Of a stretch of 64,000 bases of DNA, positions 11,499 through 22,839 are shown piece after piece; the first letter of the stretch is position 1; every line of letters starts with the position of its first letter. Both the position numbers and the translations under genes were made by a program. The stretch is from the NCBI GenBank assembly GCA_947095585.1, contig OX352761.1, forward strand, positions 91,446,833 to 91,510,832, given 5' to 3'. Under the pieces are notes generated by a model that worked only from the letters and a program-made list of their open reading frames with translations, had not been told where the DNA came from and ran no database searches. Source of the stretch: Nephrocerus scutellatus (lineage: Eukaryota; Arthropoda; Insecta; Diptera; Pipunculidae).

Positions 11499-11849
11499 TT
11501 CCGACGGTAAATGGTACCAATAAACAAACAAAAAGACAAGTGTATTAATGCGAACTCAATTGTAATAAAAAATGTTTTACTTTCACAGGAAAATAAATAA
11601 ACTCATAACTGATTTGCGAACAGTGCATAAATATATATTACGCCGGCCGATTTGTCGGAACAGAATCAGAATCAGACCGGAACACTGGAATTTGAGTACA
11701 GGATTGTTTAATCAATAGAAAAATGTTTATCCTTTCGGAGAAAAGTTTGCAAAGTTGCACAGTGACGTTCCAACACTGTATTGCGGAGTATAATGGAACT
11801 TTTTTTCTTTTCAAGATCTTTTTATATCCCCACCGTACTCTTTGTGGTA
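11499..11849 (-). other. Upstream region of the FANK1-like gene
   Basis: No named feature. A minus-strand open frame spans 11638-11889 (83 aa) but shows no motif I recognise, and its far end merges with a jockey-derived fragment. The promoter of the FANK1-like gene should lie here; no clear core motif was found. Confidence 0.3.
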
Positions 11850-11968
11850 GTCTGAGGTAACTGGTATGAAAAACCACAATGTTTTGCATGTATCCACTTT
11901 TCGGTCATATATGCCATCAGCTCTTCAGTAAAACGCTCGATGCAGTAATGCTGGTCGCTAAGGATTTC
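11850..11968 (-). mobile_element. Jockey-like RT fragment, inverted
   Basis: The reverse complement reads EILSDQHY and FTEELMAYMTEKW, matching EILSDRQYGF and FTGDLMVYLTEQW of the jockey-like copy at 48300-48375. Its 19-base string GAAATCCTTAGCGACCAGC recurs in direct orientation at 12190-12208, so the two form a short inverted pair. Confidence 0.6.
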
Positions 11969-12184
11969 CCTTTAAGTAGACATATCCTATCTCATAAGAA
12001 ATATCTCATCATATCTCATATCTATCTCAACAAGAAATATTTCAACGCTCCTTGAATGGCTTCTACTTAATCTTTTTGTTTTCTACTTAAACAATTCAGC
12101 TAACCTTACCGATACATGAAAAAATAGTCACATTATAAAAATATATTAACTTGGTTAAAAATTAGGTTTCAAGTATACCTTGAA

Positions 12185-13202
12185 TCAAGTGAAATCCTTA
12201 GCGACCAGCTGTACGGTTTTCGAAGGCAATGTTCTACAGGTGATCTGATGGCATATCTCCCCAAAAAATGGAACGAGTATATTCACAAATTTGGTTAAAG
12301 CAAATTCGTTTCACTCGATATTTCCAAGGCATCTGGCATCAAGCTCTTTTGTCGGATGTGAATACCTATGGAATTGATAAGACCCTGATTGTTGGACTAG
12401 TAACTACATTTCTGACCGGTAAATTCAGGTCGTATTGGACGGTTTGAAATCCAGTGAAACGGCGGTGTTCCCCAATGCTCTGTTTTGTCTCCGACACTCT
12501 TTCTCATTTTCATTAATGATTTATTTTGCCGCTACTTCTAATCCAATTTTTTAGAGTAGAATGCAACGCTTTCGAAACCCAATGCTGTCTTCTGTCGTCT
12601 ATGCCCAATTTAAACCCCCAACCCTTATCCATGAATGGATTCTGCATCAAAGAAACTGATAAACTCGCAATACTCGCGGTATGTGCGTCAGCAACAAGAT
12701 TTGTTGGAATGACCACATATTCGACATCGCTAAGAATTCTGGGAAATGTTTCGCTTTCCTAAAATGGTGCAAGATGTACTGCACTCCCTCAGATCTGGCT
12801 ATTATTTACAAGGCATATATTCGCCCCAAACTTGAATACAAGTGTATTGCCTGGGCAGGTGCTCCCAAGACCACATTGCATCTACTATAACAAATTCAGA
12901 ACTGCGCGTAAAACTTATTGGTGACGTAAGACTAGCGAAAACAATAGAATCGCTTGAACATCGAATGTTTTCTGCTTGTCACTGTTTTTTCGCTTTTCCT
13001 CAAGCAGTCTTTAAAAGAAATATCCAAATGCACCCCGCCCATCCTCCAACTCATCCGAAGTACCGGTGCCTCAATTCGAGCACACGGATCAACAATTAGA
13101 CCTATCTTCGGACGTACCAAACAATTCAGAGATTCCTTCTTTAGCCGCACAATAATTATGTATATGGAATGAATTGCCCGACTCTGTGTTTCCGCCTTTG
13201 TA
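12185..13202 (+). mobile_element. Jockey-like element, left part (interrupted by mariner)
   Basis: Decayed RT and post-RT region: EILSDQLYGF and TGDLMAYLP, then a degraded catalytic region, then VSNKICWNDHIFDIAKNSGK and IRPKLEYKCIAWAGAPKTTL. It is homologous to 48300-49400. It is cut at TA (13201-13202) by a mariner insertion and resumes at 15832. Confidence 0.8.
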
Positions 13203-14197
13203 CGAGGGGTGCCGAAAAAGTTTATAGAAAAAGTAATAAAAAATTAAAATTTTTCATCAAAAGTTGCTTTATTGCTTTTCAAAATATTCGCCTTTAAGAT
13301 CTATAGACTTTTGCATACGCTCAAACCATTTATCGAAACACTTTTTCCAGTCCGCTTCAACCGCTTCTTTAGGCGATAAAAATAGTTGTCCACGCATTTT
13401 ATCTTTGATTGTTGGGAACGGGAAGAAGTCATTGGGTGCCAAGTCGGGGCTGTACGGCGGATGATCCATCAATTTGATCGTTTGAGTGCTCAAATACGCT
13501 TGTTTGATGTGATGTGTGTGAGCTCGCATTATCGTGATGCAAAATTATTCGCCGTTTTGGATTGTTTTCTCTAAATTTGTTGAAAACCTCGGGCAAACAA
13601 ATGGTCGTATACTAAGCTGAATTGACTGTCTTTTGATTTTCAGGAGTCATAGTAGCCACATGACTGGGTTTCGTAAAGAAACACGCCCATTTGCTTCGAG
13701 CTCACACAACTTTTGTTGGATTTTCTTCGAATTGGAAGACCAAAACAGTCGATTGCCCTTTTCTTTCCGGCTCATACGCAAATATCCATGACTCACCACC
13801 TGTAACGATCTTGTATACGTTTTTGGAAGTACCTTCATCGAATTTTTTAAGCATATGGCGGCACCAATCGACAAGAACTTTTTTTATGCGTCTGTCAAAT
13901 AATGTGGAATCCAACGTGCACATAGCTTCCGCACCTTTTAATGTTCATGTAGATTGTATATACGCTGGTGTTACTATGCCTAGAATGCCTAGAATTATCA
14001 AGCATTGATTGATTCGTATTGTGTATTACAAGCCACAAAAAAAAAAATAATTTTAACTCCCAGAAATACTAGTAATGAGGTCCATGTTCCATGTTGCCAA
14101 ATTCTGCATTGTAGCTAACATGAATTATCAATGTAACTTTTTGTGAGCGGTAAAAAAAAATCTATTAAGAAGGGTCTGAGCTCTTACAGCAGATCGG

Positions 14198-14296
14198 CTG
14201 GGTACAGTGAAGGTTTGGTGTCCCATTTCGACAGCGCTCTCGACGAAAACCAGAGAACTATGTAGAAATGGGACACCGAACCATCACTGTACCCAG
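14198..14296. repeat. 32-bp near-perfect inverted repeat (hairpin)
   Basis: Arms at 14198-14229 and 14265-14296 differ at 2 of 32 positions, with a 35-nt loop. The arms start with CTGGGTACAGTGA and end with GTGTCCCATTTC. It lies in unassigned sequence inside the interrupted mariner. Confidence 0.85.
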
Positions 14297-14439
14297 CAAA
14301 TGGAAAGCGCTATAAGTCATGTGCCCACACACTGCTGATGTACCAGTAGCATATCCTACAAAAAGGCAAACCTTTTCTATGTATTCTTCTGTTGCTATTT
14401 TTCTTCTTGTTTGTTAGCCTGTTTATAAAGCTCCAATAC

Positions 14440-15425
14440 GCCTTAGCTGCAAGGTATTCTGCCAATTGCTTGCATAGTATCAGGTATGTCGTCTCTAAAA
14501 TCTACCTTTCTTATAAACGTTTTTAGCGCGCTTTTAACAACGTCAACACATCTGCGATTACGAATGCACTGTCGACTTTGAGGGTGGACGACTGCAAAAT
14601 GCTCTAAATAAGCTAATTTGCTGGGCAGATCGCTGTGGTTTCCACTTATTAAAAAAGGTATAAGCTCAACATTCTTTGATAAAGCCAAGTATTTGGGTCT
14701 TTTTTGGACAGAAAGCTAAGCTGGAAACCTAACATACAAGAAAGAGTTCGTAAGGCCACAGTTGCACTCTTCTCATACAAAAGAGCCATTGGTAGCAGAT
14801 AGGGTCTTCAACCCCATGTAACTTATTGGCTATATACAGCGGTAGTAAGACCTACTCTTCTATACGGTGTGATTGTATGGCGGACTGCCTTAAAAAAGAA
14901 AGTATACCTTGACAAATTAAGCAAAGTCCAAAGATCAGCTAGTCTATGTATGACTGGAGCACTTCGTACAACCACCTTCGCGCCTTGTATATTCAGTTTG
15001 ACCTTACACCACTCGATATTTACAGCAGGCAAATAGCTACTAGTTCGGCTATTCGCCTTAATGCTATCTCCCAGTGGACTAGAAATTAAATCGGTCACTC
15101 CTCTATCTTGAATTTAGTCAGGATCCCAGACAACATACACTTTACCATTCCGCAACTTCATTTCAACAAAAACTTCCAGATCAACTTCCCCTTCAGATCA
15201 TTCTGGGACAAAGACGCTTACTTGGAAAATGAACACAACCATTTTTACACAGACGGGTCAAAAACTGATGACGGAGTCGGCGGAGGTGTTTTCTCAAAAA
15301 TGCTAAATCTTAGCCTCTCTTCCTAATCACTGTAGTGTTTTCCAGGCTGAAATTATGGCGATCAGTGAAGCCTTATCTTGACTTAAGAGTAACGTCATAT
15401 CTGCTAAGGATATCCTTATATTAAT
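14440..15425 (+). mobile_element. I/LOA-type non-LTR element fragment with RNase H
   Basis: The post-RT region reads AKYLGL, LDRKLSWKPNIQERVRKATV and YTAVVRPTLLYGVIVW. An RNase H start follows (FYTDGSKTDDGVGGGVFS, then AEIMAISEAL near 15345). RNase H after the RT is typical of I, LOA or R1-like lineages; I cannot choose between them. It is 5'- and 3'-truncated and sits within the mariner, so it inserted later. Confidence 0.75.
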
Positions 15426-15831
15426 TACATATTCCCGATAAGTCACATGAAGATCCTCTTCAATCAGTTTTCTCACAGCATCGATGTTTTCTGGCACTAC
15501 AGCTGTTTTTTGACGACCTTCACGAGGCTCGTTTTTTTAGTGAACGCTGTTCGCGTTTAAATTCATTGTACCAATTATAAACAATAGCCAAGGATGGGGC
15601 TTCGTCGCCAAAAGTCGAATGAAGTGATTCGAACCAATGTTGTTGAATTAGCCGCTTTCGAAAATCGTAAAAAATCATTATACAAAAAAAAAAAACGCTG
15701 CGATGCGAACTGAAAGATAAGTTTTGAGAAACATAACCTCCAAAAAGTTAATCTTTTTGACTGACATAGAGATTTGCATCAGAAAACACTAGTATTACTA
15801 TTTTCTAAAAACATTTACGGCACCCTATGTA

Positions 15832-15984
15832 TGATATACAGTCTTTTAAGACACATGTGCATATAGACATCTCACCATTTCCTTTCCTTAATTTCCGAAC
15901 GCACTGTGCTAAGCATTATAAGGGTGCAAACCCCTTGAGCGTGTGTACATTTGAAAAAATAGAGGTGTGGGCACAACACGACTG
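15832..15984 (+). mobile_element. Jockey-like element, right part
   Basis: Continues the frame broken at 13202: SFKTHVHIDISPFPF, RTHCAKHYKGAN, matching the C-terminus of the copy at 49270-49390. It is followed by GAGGTGTGGGCACAACACGA, the start of another dispersed repeat also seen at 28613 and 59807. Confidence 0.75.
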
Positions 15985-16945
15985 TTTTTTAAATTCTCTA
16001 TATTAACTTCACTTGCCCATGGGTCGGTCGTCTGTCGTGCAATCTTGCGATCAATTTTTAACCCACTTCCCAAAGCCCAATTTTATTGAAATTTTGCACA
16101 CAAGTGTGTTTCCGGAGACAACACTTTCTATTAAAAGGGGGCTACCGTACAACTATTTTACAAAATTTTACTCGATTTTCTTCAAATCTTATACACATGT
16201 GTATCTCTGATGGACAACACTTTTTGTGGGACTCCATAAAATTTTTTTAAAAAAATTAACCCGATTTTCTTCAAATTTTATAAACGCGTGTATCTACGAT
16301 AGACAACACTTTTAATAAAAATTTTGGAGACCCCGGGCCCCGGGTTCGTGGGGCCCCAAAATTTTTTTAAAAAAATTAACCCGATTTTCTTCAAATTTTT
16401 TAGACGTATGTATCTCCAATGGAAAACACTTTTTGTAAAATTTTGGAGACCCCGGGCCCCGGGGTCATTGGGCCCCAAAATTTTTTTTTTTAAAAAATTA
16501 ACCCGATTTTTTTTAATTTTATATATGTGTGTATCTCCGATGGACAACACTTTTTGCAAACATTTTGGTGGCTGGTGTCTTGAGGGCCCCATATAAATTT
16601 TTTAAAAAAATTAACCCGATTTAAATTTTATACGCCAGTGTATCTCCGATGGACAACATTTTTTGTAAAGTTTTTGGAGTGAACGGGCCCTGAGGCCCGA
16701 AGGGTGCCCACATCATTTTTTTAAAAATTAGCTCGATTTGCTTCAAATTTTAAACACATTTCTATCACTGATGGACAAAACTTTTTGTAAATTTGTTGGA
16801 GTGATATGGCCCTGAAACCCGTGTGTTGTCCATGTAAATTTTTTAAAAATTAGTCCGATTTTCTTCAAATTTTAACACATACCCATCTCCTATTAGAGAA
16901 TTTACATGAAAAATTTTAATTTTTATGGGTTGTTTTTTTATTATT
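15985..16945 (+). mobile_element. 120-bp-unit repeat element, copy A (complete ends)
   Basis: Head: AAATTCTCTATATTAACTT followed by TTGCCC and a short CGGT-rich run. Body: about seven units carrying CCCGATTTTCTTCAAATTTT, TATCTCCGATGGACAACACT and a GC-rich block. The TATCT positions near 16202, 16291, 16411, 16532, 16641, 16763 and 16884 give spacings of 89-122 bp, mostly 120-122. Tail: TTAGAGAATTTACATG and AATTTTTATGGGTTGTTTTT. AAATTCTCTA at the head and TAGAGAATTT at the tail are inverted. Non-coding. Confidence 0.85.
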
Positions 16946-17040
16946 AAATTCTCTATATTAACTTAGCTTGCCCGTGACACGTCTATCAGTCGGTCGGTCT
17001 GTCGGTCGGTCGGTCTGTCTGTCTGTCGTAGAATCTCGCT
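16946..17040 (+). mobile_element. 120-bp-unit family, head fragment A2
   Basis: Starts again with AAATTCTCTATATTAACTT and GCTTGCCCGTG, followed by a CGGT/CTGT microsatellite (about 16990-17030) and GTAGAATCTCGC. The tandem units are absent, so this is only the head of a second copy directly downstream of copy A. Confidence 0.75.
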
Positions 17041-18654
17041 ATTTTTGTTTGTTCATATTATTATCTGTGTTTCCTCAAATAGTTCCTAATGCATGGTCAA
17101 TCTCTCTTAAATATCTTTAAGTCTAAAATTGTGGTTATATGAATACTTATATCAATACCTACTAAGGAATATGTACACTAAGAAGCATTTCAAAGAAGTA
17201 TAAGATGAATAAGCGTGATTAAGTTTATCATATATTGTGGCCTAAAACCCTCGGTTAGACTATGTTTTACTAGGTAGACTGCACTTAATATGCGGCTAGC
17301 CTGTCACTTTAATACTAGGTAATTTTAAATTTATAAGCCGCAAAAATGCTTTTATGAAAACTGGTCAATTGTGTAATTTTACTTCTTACTGATATACATT
17401 TGTTTCTACTTACTTTGGTACTCGTAATTTCTGAATACTTGTTTAGCAGCAAGATTGCGAACTATGAAATTGTAAACAAAAATATTATATTTATGTTTGT
17501 ACTTTCGTACATGCTGTGCATACGATTTTACGAGATGGCCTCACAGAAAATTGATACTAAAACTCAAAGGTTACATTGATTAATAATACGTATTTTATAT
17601 ACAGGGTGACATTTAGTATCTTATAAGTTTCAAGCAAATTAATTTTACAGTTTTATTAAAAATAACTATGTATTCTGCTTAAAATGCATATTTTATGTGC
17701 TTCGCTGGGCTACGTCTATTGAGATTTGACTCAAAGAATGTTATTAACATGAAAATATTTAAAAATATGAAAGTTTTCAAAAATTATACGAGACCCTCGC
17801 CACAAGTGGCCGATACCAACGACCTTATGTATCTACCTTAAATTCTTTAAAAATGAAAAAAAAAAAGTATGAAAGTTTCATGACTACTTCCAAAATATAA
17901 GAGTTTTTGTTTTCTTTGAATACAAAACACCTGTGCAAAATTCCAAAAAGCAACGATGAACGTACTGGAGAAATGGACAGACAAATTCAGCTGGATGAGA
18001 ATAAATGGCTTACAAGGAAGAGTTGTAACAAAACGTTATAAAGTTGTACAATTTTGCCTACTACAAAAAACAAAGAAAGGAATCCATTTATCTAACGTTC
18101 TACCATTTAGCAAAAGCTAATGATAATCATAGGGCGATTTATTATAATGTTGATATATTATCTTTAAAATAAAATAATTTAAATATAGGATATTAAATAT
18201 TTTTCTTTAAAAATATTTTTCCTCGTAATGGAGTGAAGAAGGTTCATCTATTCAGTAGTAAATGAAACCAAAAGTGTTTTTATTTTGATTCGTTCAAGAA
18301 ATTCTTTTGAGTTTAAATTGAAGTATAGTTGTTCAAGAGCTTAGCCCTCTTCGCTTAGATTTCCAAAAGATTTGTAGTTGGGGTGACTCAAAAATCAGCC
18401 ATTTACTTAATATTGTTAAATTGCTGGGCTAAAAAGTCCTTCTCGTTTTTAGAACTTTGCGATGTTTGCGATTTTCTGCTATGGGTTTTTTCCCCGATTT
18501 TTTTCCGTTGACTGACTGTTCTCAGCTTTCCATCTACTCGTTTTTTAATTGATACGAGAACTAAAAACATAAATTTTGTAATTTATGTATGTAACAATCT
18601 TTATTAATATATCAATCCTGTCATAACTTTTTGTACAGCACACGGAAAAATATT
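17041..18654. other. AT-rich region, nothing recognised
   Basis: No open frame above noise and no element termini that I could pair. TATACAGGGTGACA near 17599 looks like one end of a mariner-type element, but no partner was found. Confidence 0.35.
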
Positions 18655-18780
18655 GATTAGACACTAATATCGCCCCTCTCTCACCTCACTCCGAACAACC
18701 CATTCAATGCGACCACCACCATCGACGCCCCTCTATCATCGGCAAACCCCCTCCACACACATCAAATATCTTTCCAACGA
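18655..18780. repeat. C-rich minisatellite fragment
   Basis: GACACTAATATCGCCCCTC and following C-rich sequence resemble one unit of the 105-bp arrays at 21960-22600 and 24600-24990. Confidence 0.6.
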
Positions 18781-18788
18781 AAAAAATT

Positions 18789-18917
18789 ATTTTTCACACG
18801 ACCGTAGACGAAAGTGACATTTTCCTACGCTATAACCTACGCTATAACATGCCCTCGAACGTGGGCATTATTCACTCTAGTGTGTTAACAGGAAATGGTT
18901 TTGGTCGTGTGAAAAAT
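18789..18917. mobile_element. MITE-like 129-bp element with perfect 15-bp inverted ends
   Basis: ATTTTTCACACGACC at 18789-18803 is the exact reverse complement of 18903-18917. The interior contains the direct repeat CCTACGCTATAA twice in a row. No target-site duplication is obvious. It is too short to encode a protein, so it is either non-autonomous or a stem-loop of another kind. Confidence 0.65.
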
Positions 18918-19797
18918 AGCGAACATAACTCGCTGAAAAGTGCTTATCGTGCTCGTTAGATTGCCGCCATCAGCTACCGCCTCGTACTTCAAGCTTTTAA
19001 CTCGCACGATAACGTCCACTTTCCGCGCTTGTTATGTAATATAATATATGCGCATCGAAATAAGATTAATCTTCGGAATGGGCACCCCTTATAAAAAACA
19101 TACATTTTAATTATAATTAGCAATTTCTGCATAGTATTATATGCAAAAATATGCTTTTAGTTTTTTTATTAATTATTTATATAGTATCTTATTCATTTGA
19201 AAATAAATCCAATTTTGATTTTTGACTGTTCTAAAGTAAAATTTCCATTGCGTTCCCGAATGACAAATGATGAACTTTTACTTTACGAGACGAAAATTAA
19301 AAGTGCACCTTTTTACAAGTTACTGAAAAATTATATGGCAATAATTAGGCAATAATTTCTGCATAGTATTATGCACTAATTATAACTGAAATTTAAGTAC
19401 TTTGTTGTTTATGAGGGGGTGCCTATTTCAAAAGAAGTCCTGACGTAGTACTATGTATATTTTTTAATCTTATGTTTTATGTTAATTCTTGCTTTGATTT
19501 TCAAGAGAAAAATAAAATACTTGTAATACCCAGTGGTAAACATTGTGTTTTTTAGAGAAACCGAAACATCGTTTCAGTGGAAAACAAATTCTCCAGTGCG
19601 ATAATCTTTTCCAGGGCATCAGCATCACACCAACAGAGCTTTTTAATCAAAATCAAATCTATCTATCTATTTACTATCGGATCGGAGCGCGTTTGCGTGT
19701 GCTACGACGAGCATTCTACACAAACTTATCTTTAATAAACTATTTTCATAGGCATGTATGGGATTAAAACTGTAAAGTGGAATTTTTAAAATTTAGA
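18918..19797. other. Upstream region of the neprilysin-like gene
   Basis: AT-rich; no element recognised. The open frame at 19543-19767 shows no motif. It should hold the promoter of the gene starting at 19798; no convincing core elements were identified. Confidence 0.35.
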
Positions 19798-21006
19798 ATG
19801 GTTTCAAATTTATTTAACTTTCATTATGGATTTACTTTCGTGCAATTATTTATATTTCTAACTCTATCATGCGCAAGGATATCGGCAGTTGATGGCCAAA
19901 CTGCTTACACTCGACACTTATCGGATGATCGTATTCAGGAATTGCAGAAAATCGCAATCCTTTTAAATCATTCAATTAACCCGGAGAAATACGCCTGTGA
20001 GAGTTACTTCGACTACGTATGCAGTAAAAAAATGCCTCTTTTTTCGGTGATGGGTAATTTGCCCGGCAGTAATGATTTGATCAATTTGCTGTCTGAACTT
20101 CAGGACGACCCTGAGCAATTCATGGCAAAACAGAAAGTCACAAACTTTTTCATATCCTGTAATATCTTGAAATCTGTCGATGATTGTTATCGCGAAACAT
20201 TTGAGTATTTTAAACCCTTCTTCGCCTACATCATAGCAAAGAATCACATTGACATGCACGATCACAAAAACTTCCTTGAAGTTCTCGAACGATTTATAGC
20301 GCAAGCCGAACACATTGATGACTTTGGGCGAAGCCCAACTAAGTTCCGCTTGGATATCCTCAAGGACAAATTCCAATATCCGCGAATGTATTTCCGTATC
20401 GATGACATGAACAGGGAATATGATGATTTAAAAATCTATCGGGAAAGCTATTATTACAATGTGAAAAACTTGGAGAGATACCGGAAGCGAAACTCGACAT
20501 ATGATCATGGAGTTCCGAGGACTATCTTAAACTGGACGATGTACCTGTATCAGAGTCACAACAAACCCATGTCATATTACTTCTCCACGCTGAATGTGCA
20601 CCTCTGGATGGTTTTATACAACACTACGGCACGTGAATGGGATCTGAAGCATTTTACAGAATTAGCAGACTGCTTGAAGCTGCCGTCGTATGTGAACGTT
20701 CTCAATGAGGGTCGATTCCTAGCTGTTATCTACCTGAAAAGTTTCCAGAATGCCTGGCAGGGTTATCGTGATTGGATCACTTCGTCAACAGTCAGCCAAG
20801 AGATTTTCGACCATGAAAACGAAATTCTCAAGCAGTACAGCTTGAACAACAAGCGGATTTTCTTTACTATATATGCGCAAAACTTCTGTGACTTTGGCAA
20901 GGAGTTGGCTGAAAATATCTTTTATTTGGGTCTGAAGCAGAATCATGATTTTTTTAGTATATATTCCTGTGGATTTCAGACGACGAGAGGTCCGGATTGT
21001 GTTTGA
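19798..21006 (+). CDS. Short secreted neprilysin-like (M13) protein, no HExxH
   Basis: A single uninterrupted frame of 402 codons from the ATG at 19798; the frame extends a few codons upstream but only from a GTG. Residues 1-30 form a signal peptide with a hydrophobic core (FTFVQLFIFLTLSC). The N-terminal M13 signature is present (KYACESYFDYVC, Cys67 and Cys75). So is the C-terminal part: FFTIYAQNFC for the usual FF..FAQ.WC, then a final Cys-rich tail. M13 enzymes are zinc peptidases of about 700 aa. Here the N-lobe is shortened, HExxH is absent, and the downstream Glu/Asp motif reads EGRFL, lacking the Asp. This points to a pseudopeptidase of the kind expanded in fly testes (Nepl family), but expression is inference. 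ATTAAA near 21036 may be the poly(A) signal. Confidence 0.82.
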   Translation: MVSNLFNFHYGFTFVQLFIFLTLSCARISAVDGQTAYTRHLSDDRIQELQKIAILLNHSINPEKYACESYFDYVCSKKMPLFSVMGNLPGSNDLINLLSELQDDPEQFMAKQKVTNFFISCNILKSVDDCYRETFEYFKPFFAYIIAKNHIDMHDHKNFLEVLERFIAQAEHIDDFGRSPTKFRLDILKDKFQYPRMYFRIDDMNREYDDLKIYRESYYYNVKNLERYRKRNSTYDHGVPRTILNWTMYLYQSHNKPMSYYFSTLNVHLWMVLYNTTAREWDLKHFTELADCLKLPSYVNVLNEGRFLAVIYLKSFQNAWQGYRDWITSSTVSQEIFDHENEILKQYSLNNKRIFFTIYAQNFCDFGKELAENIFYLGLKQNHDFFSIYSCGFQTTRGPDCV

Positions 21007-21959
21007 TAATTTGTAATTGAAATATTAATTTTTATATTAAATCTAGAACAAAGTTGTATTCTCTACACGCAGCAAAAATTTTGTTTTTATTTGTGCATTT
21101 AAAATTTCATCATTAACGTTCTTGCTGGGGTAAAGCTCGTCGAAAATCCAGGGTTCGATTCATCTGAGTGATGTTACAAATTAAAAATAAGTTTGTTTAA
21201 TGATAGGTAAATTACGTGATTTTTACTTATACTTTTTTTATGTGTTGTGGTTTCTTTACATCCTCGGAATATAACTAGTTATAATACTTACTTAACAAAA
21301 CGGTATTCAAAACATTTATAAACTGTTTTTATTTTAATCTTCAAAAGCAAGAATAAATAAATTCTTAGAACTCTGAACCCACCCAAGAGCAAGAAAAATA
21401 AAGTTCTCCGTGGGAAAAACATGGCGATCTCAAATCTATAATTCGCAGTGATCAATAAACTGAACCTATGACTTACTGATCATCATCGAAAACGCAACTT
21501 TTACTAGAATTTACAATCTCTTAATTCTAAAAGGTAGATTCGTCGTAATGAGTAGTATCTGTGGGATAGAAACTGTTTCACCCTCTTACTTTCCTGTCAA
21601 GAGAGTCGCTTCAATTGAATTGTCCAGCATCTTTTTTACGCACAGTTACAAAGTTTTGGTGAGTCGAGATTCCGTAGTAAAATAATTGGGAAGCCCACTT
21701 TAAGTAAAAGACGATATGGTGGCAATCCATGACATATTTCATTGTTTATTTCGTGGATGTCTTCATGTGGCCCTTTCTCGCAACCAGTTCAAAATATGAT
21801 AGTTTTAAGAAACAGCGAAATAAATGGAATTTATTAGCTCGGCGACAGATTACAAAAATTATATGTAATTTTATATTGCCATAAGATACGGCTACTAAAC
21901 TACCTTCTTCAATTTGATGTAGGAGTGATAATGTCCTTCCCCAGCCCCAGCCGGTCACT
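21007..21959. other. Downstream region, nothing recognised
   Basis: No coding frame or paired repeats seen. GGGTTCGATTC near 21151 resembles a pol III B box, but no A box is present at a suitable distance. Confidence 0.35.
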
Positions 21960-22600
21960 GAGCAATTATGGGATCGACATTATAATCGGTTACCCTCCCC
22001 CCTCCGGCGATACAACTCACCCATAGGAGTGTCCTACCAACACTATACATCTCAACGATCAGGAGAACTACAGAATTGACACTAATATCGATCACTCACT
22101 TCCCCTCAGCTAACGGGCCAACCGCCTAAAACTGTCTTACTATCGCTATTCACCTCAGCGACCCCAACAACTATAGAGACGACACTAATATTAGTCACCG
22201 ACCACCTAACACAGCTATCGACCCCATCACCCTAGAGCTGTCTTACTACCGCTATCAACCTCAGCGACCACCAAAACTATAGAACCGACACTAATATAGG
22301 CCCTTCTTTCACACCCCCTCATCAACTATCTACCCCAACCACATAGAGCTTTCTTACCATCGCTATTCATCTCAGGCACCGAAAACTGTAGAATCGACAC
22401 TAATATCAGACACCCCCCCCTCCTCAATCGATCCAATCTCCCTAAAGCTGTCTGACCATCACTGTTCACCTCAAAGACCCCGAAAACACTAATATCGGTC
22501 ACCTTCAACCCTGCGGGGATATATAAATCATCCACAGGAGTGTCCTACCAACACTATTCATGATGTCGATACCGAAAACTAAGGGTCCGACACATTTTAA
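21960..22600. repeat. C-rich minisatellite, about 105-bp units
   Basis: Units contain CGACACTAATATCGGTCACC, a run of C, then AGCTGTCTTACCATCGCTAT and CACCTCAGCGACC. ACTAATAT occurs near 22081, 22184, 22290, 22399 and 22488 (spacing 103, 106, 109, 89). Non-coding. Confidence 0.85.
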
Positions 22601-22839
22601 GGCTGGGCGTGGGGTGGCTGCCCATATTATTCTCGAATTCATGGGTTCTGGTTCGCGGAAATGAATATCGATGGATAAAATAGTGTTGAGTGAACGAGTG
22701 TTGTCGAAAGAAGGGTTGGAAGAACACCCCCAGGGACGAGTGCTGTTTCCGGTGATAGCGTGACCGATATTACTGTCGATTCTATAGCTTACGGTGAGGC
22801 TGAGGTGAATAGCGAGGAGTTCCAGATATTATTTAGCAT
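22601..22839. repeat. Inverted minisatellite units
   Basis: Near 22760-22820 the reverse-oriented unit appears (GACCGATATTACTGTCGATT, then GCTGAGGTGAATAGCGA), so the array reverses direction here before the non-LTR element. Confidence 0.6.

Larger units (their letters stand above)
13203..15829 (-). mobile_element. Mariner (DD34D) remnant, split by a later insertion
   Basis: Ends match as inverted repeats: left CGAGGGGTGCCGAAAAAG, right (reverse complement) CATAGGGTGCCGTAAATG, flanked by TA on both sides. On the minus strand the C-terminal transposase part reads HPPYSPDLAPNDFF (third catalytic Asp) and GGESWIFAYEPERK near 13270-13925. The N-terminal helix-turn-helix part (TFGDEAPSLAIVYNWYNEFK) is at 15430-15690. 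The two parts are separated by about 1.4 kb holding a non-LTR fragment and a hairpin. Frameshifts and stops make it dead. Confidence 0.85.

Noticed and set aside
11638..11889. Minus-strand 83-aa ORF as a host exon
   Set aside because: No motif is recognisable and its upstream neighbour is a jockey-derived fragment.
16278..16596. Overlapping ORFs of 90-104 aa on both strands
   Set aside because: They are translations of the 120-bp repeat unit and repeat the same words; no coding signal.
16990..17030. CRISPR-like array (CGGT/CTGT repeats)
   Set aside because: It is a four-base microsatellite in the head of a repeat element in a eukaryotic genome, without spacers.
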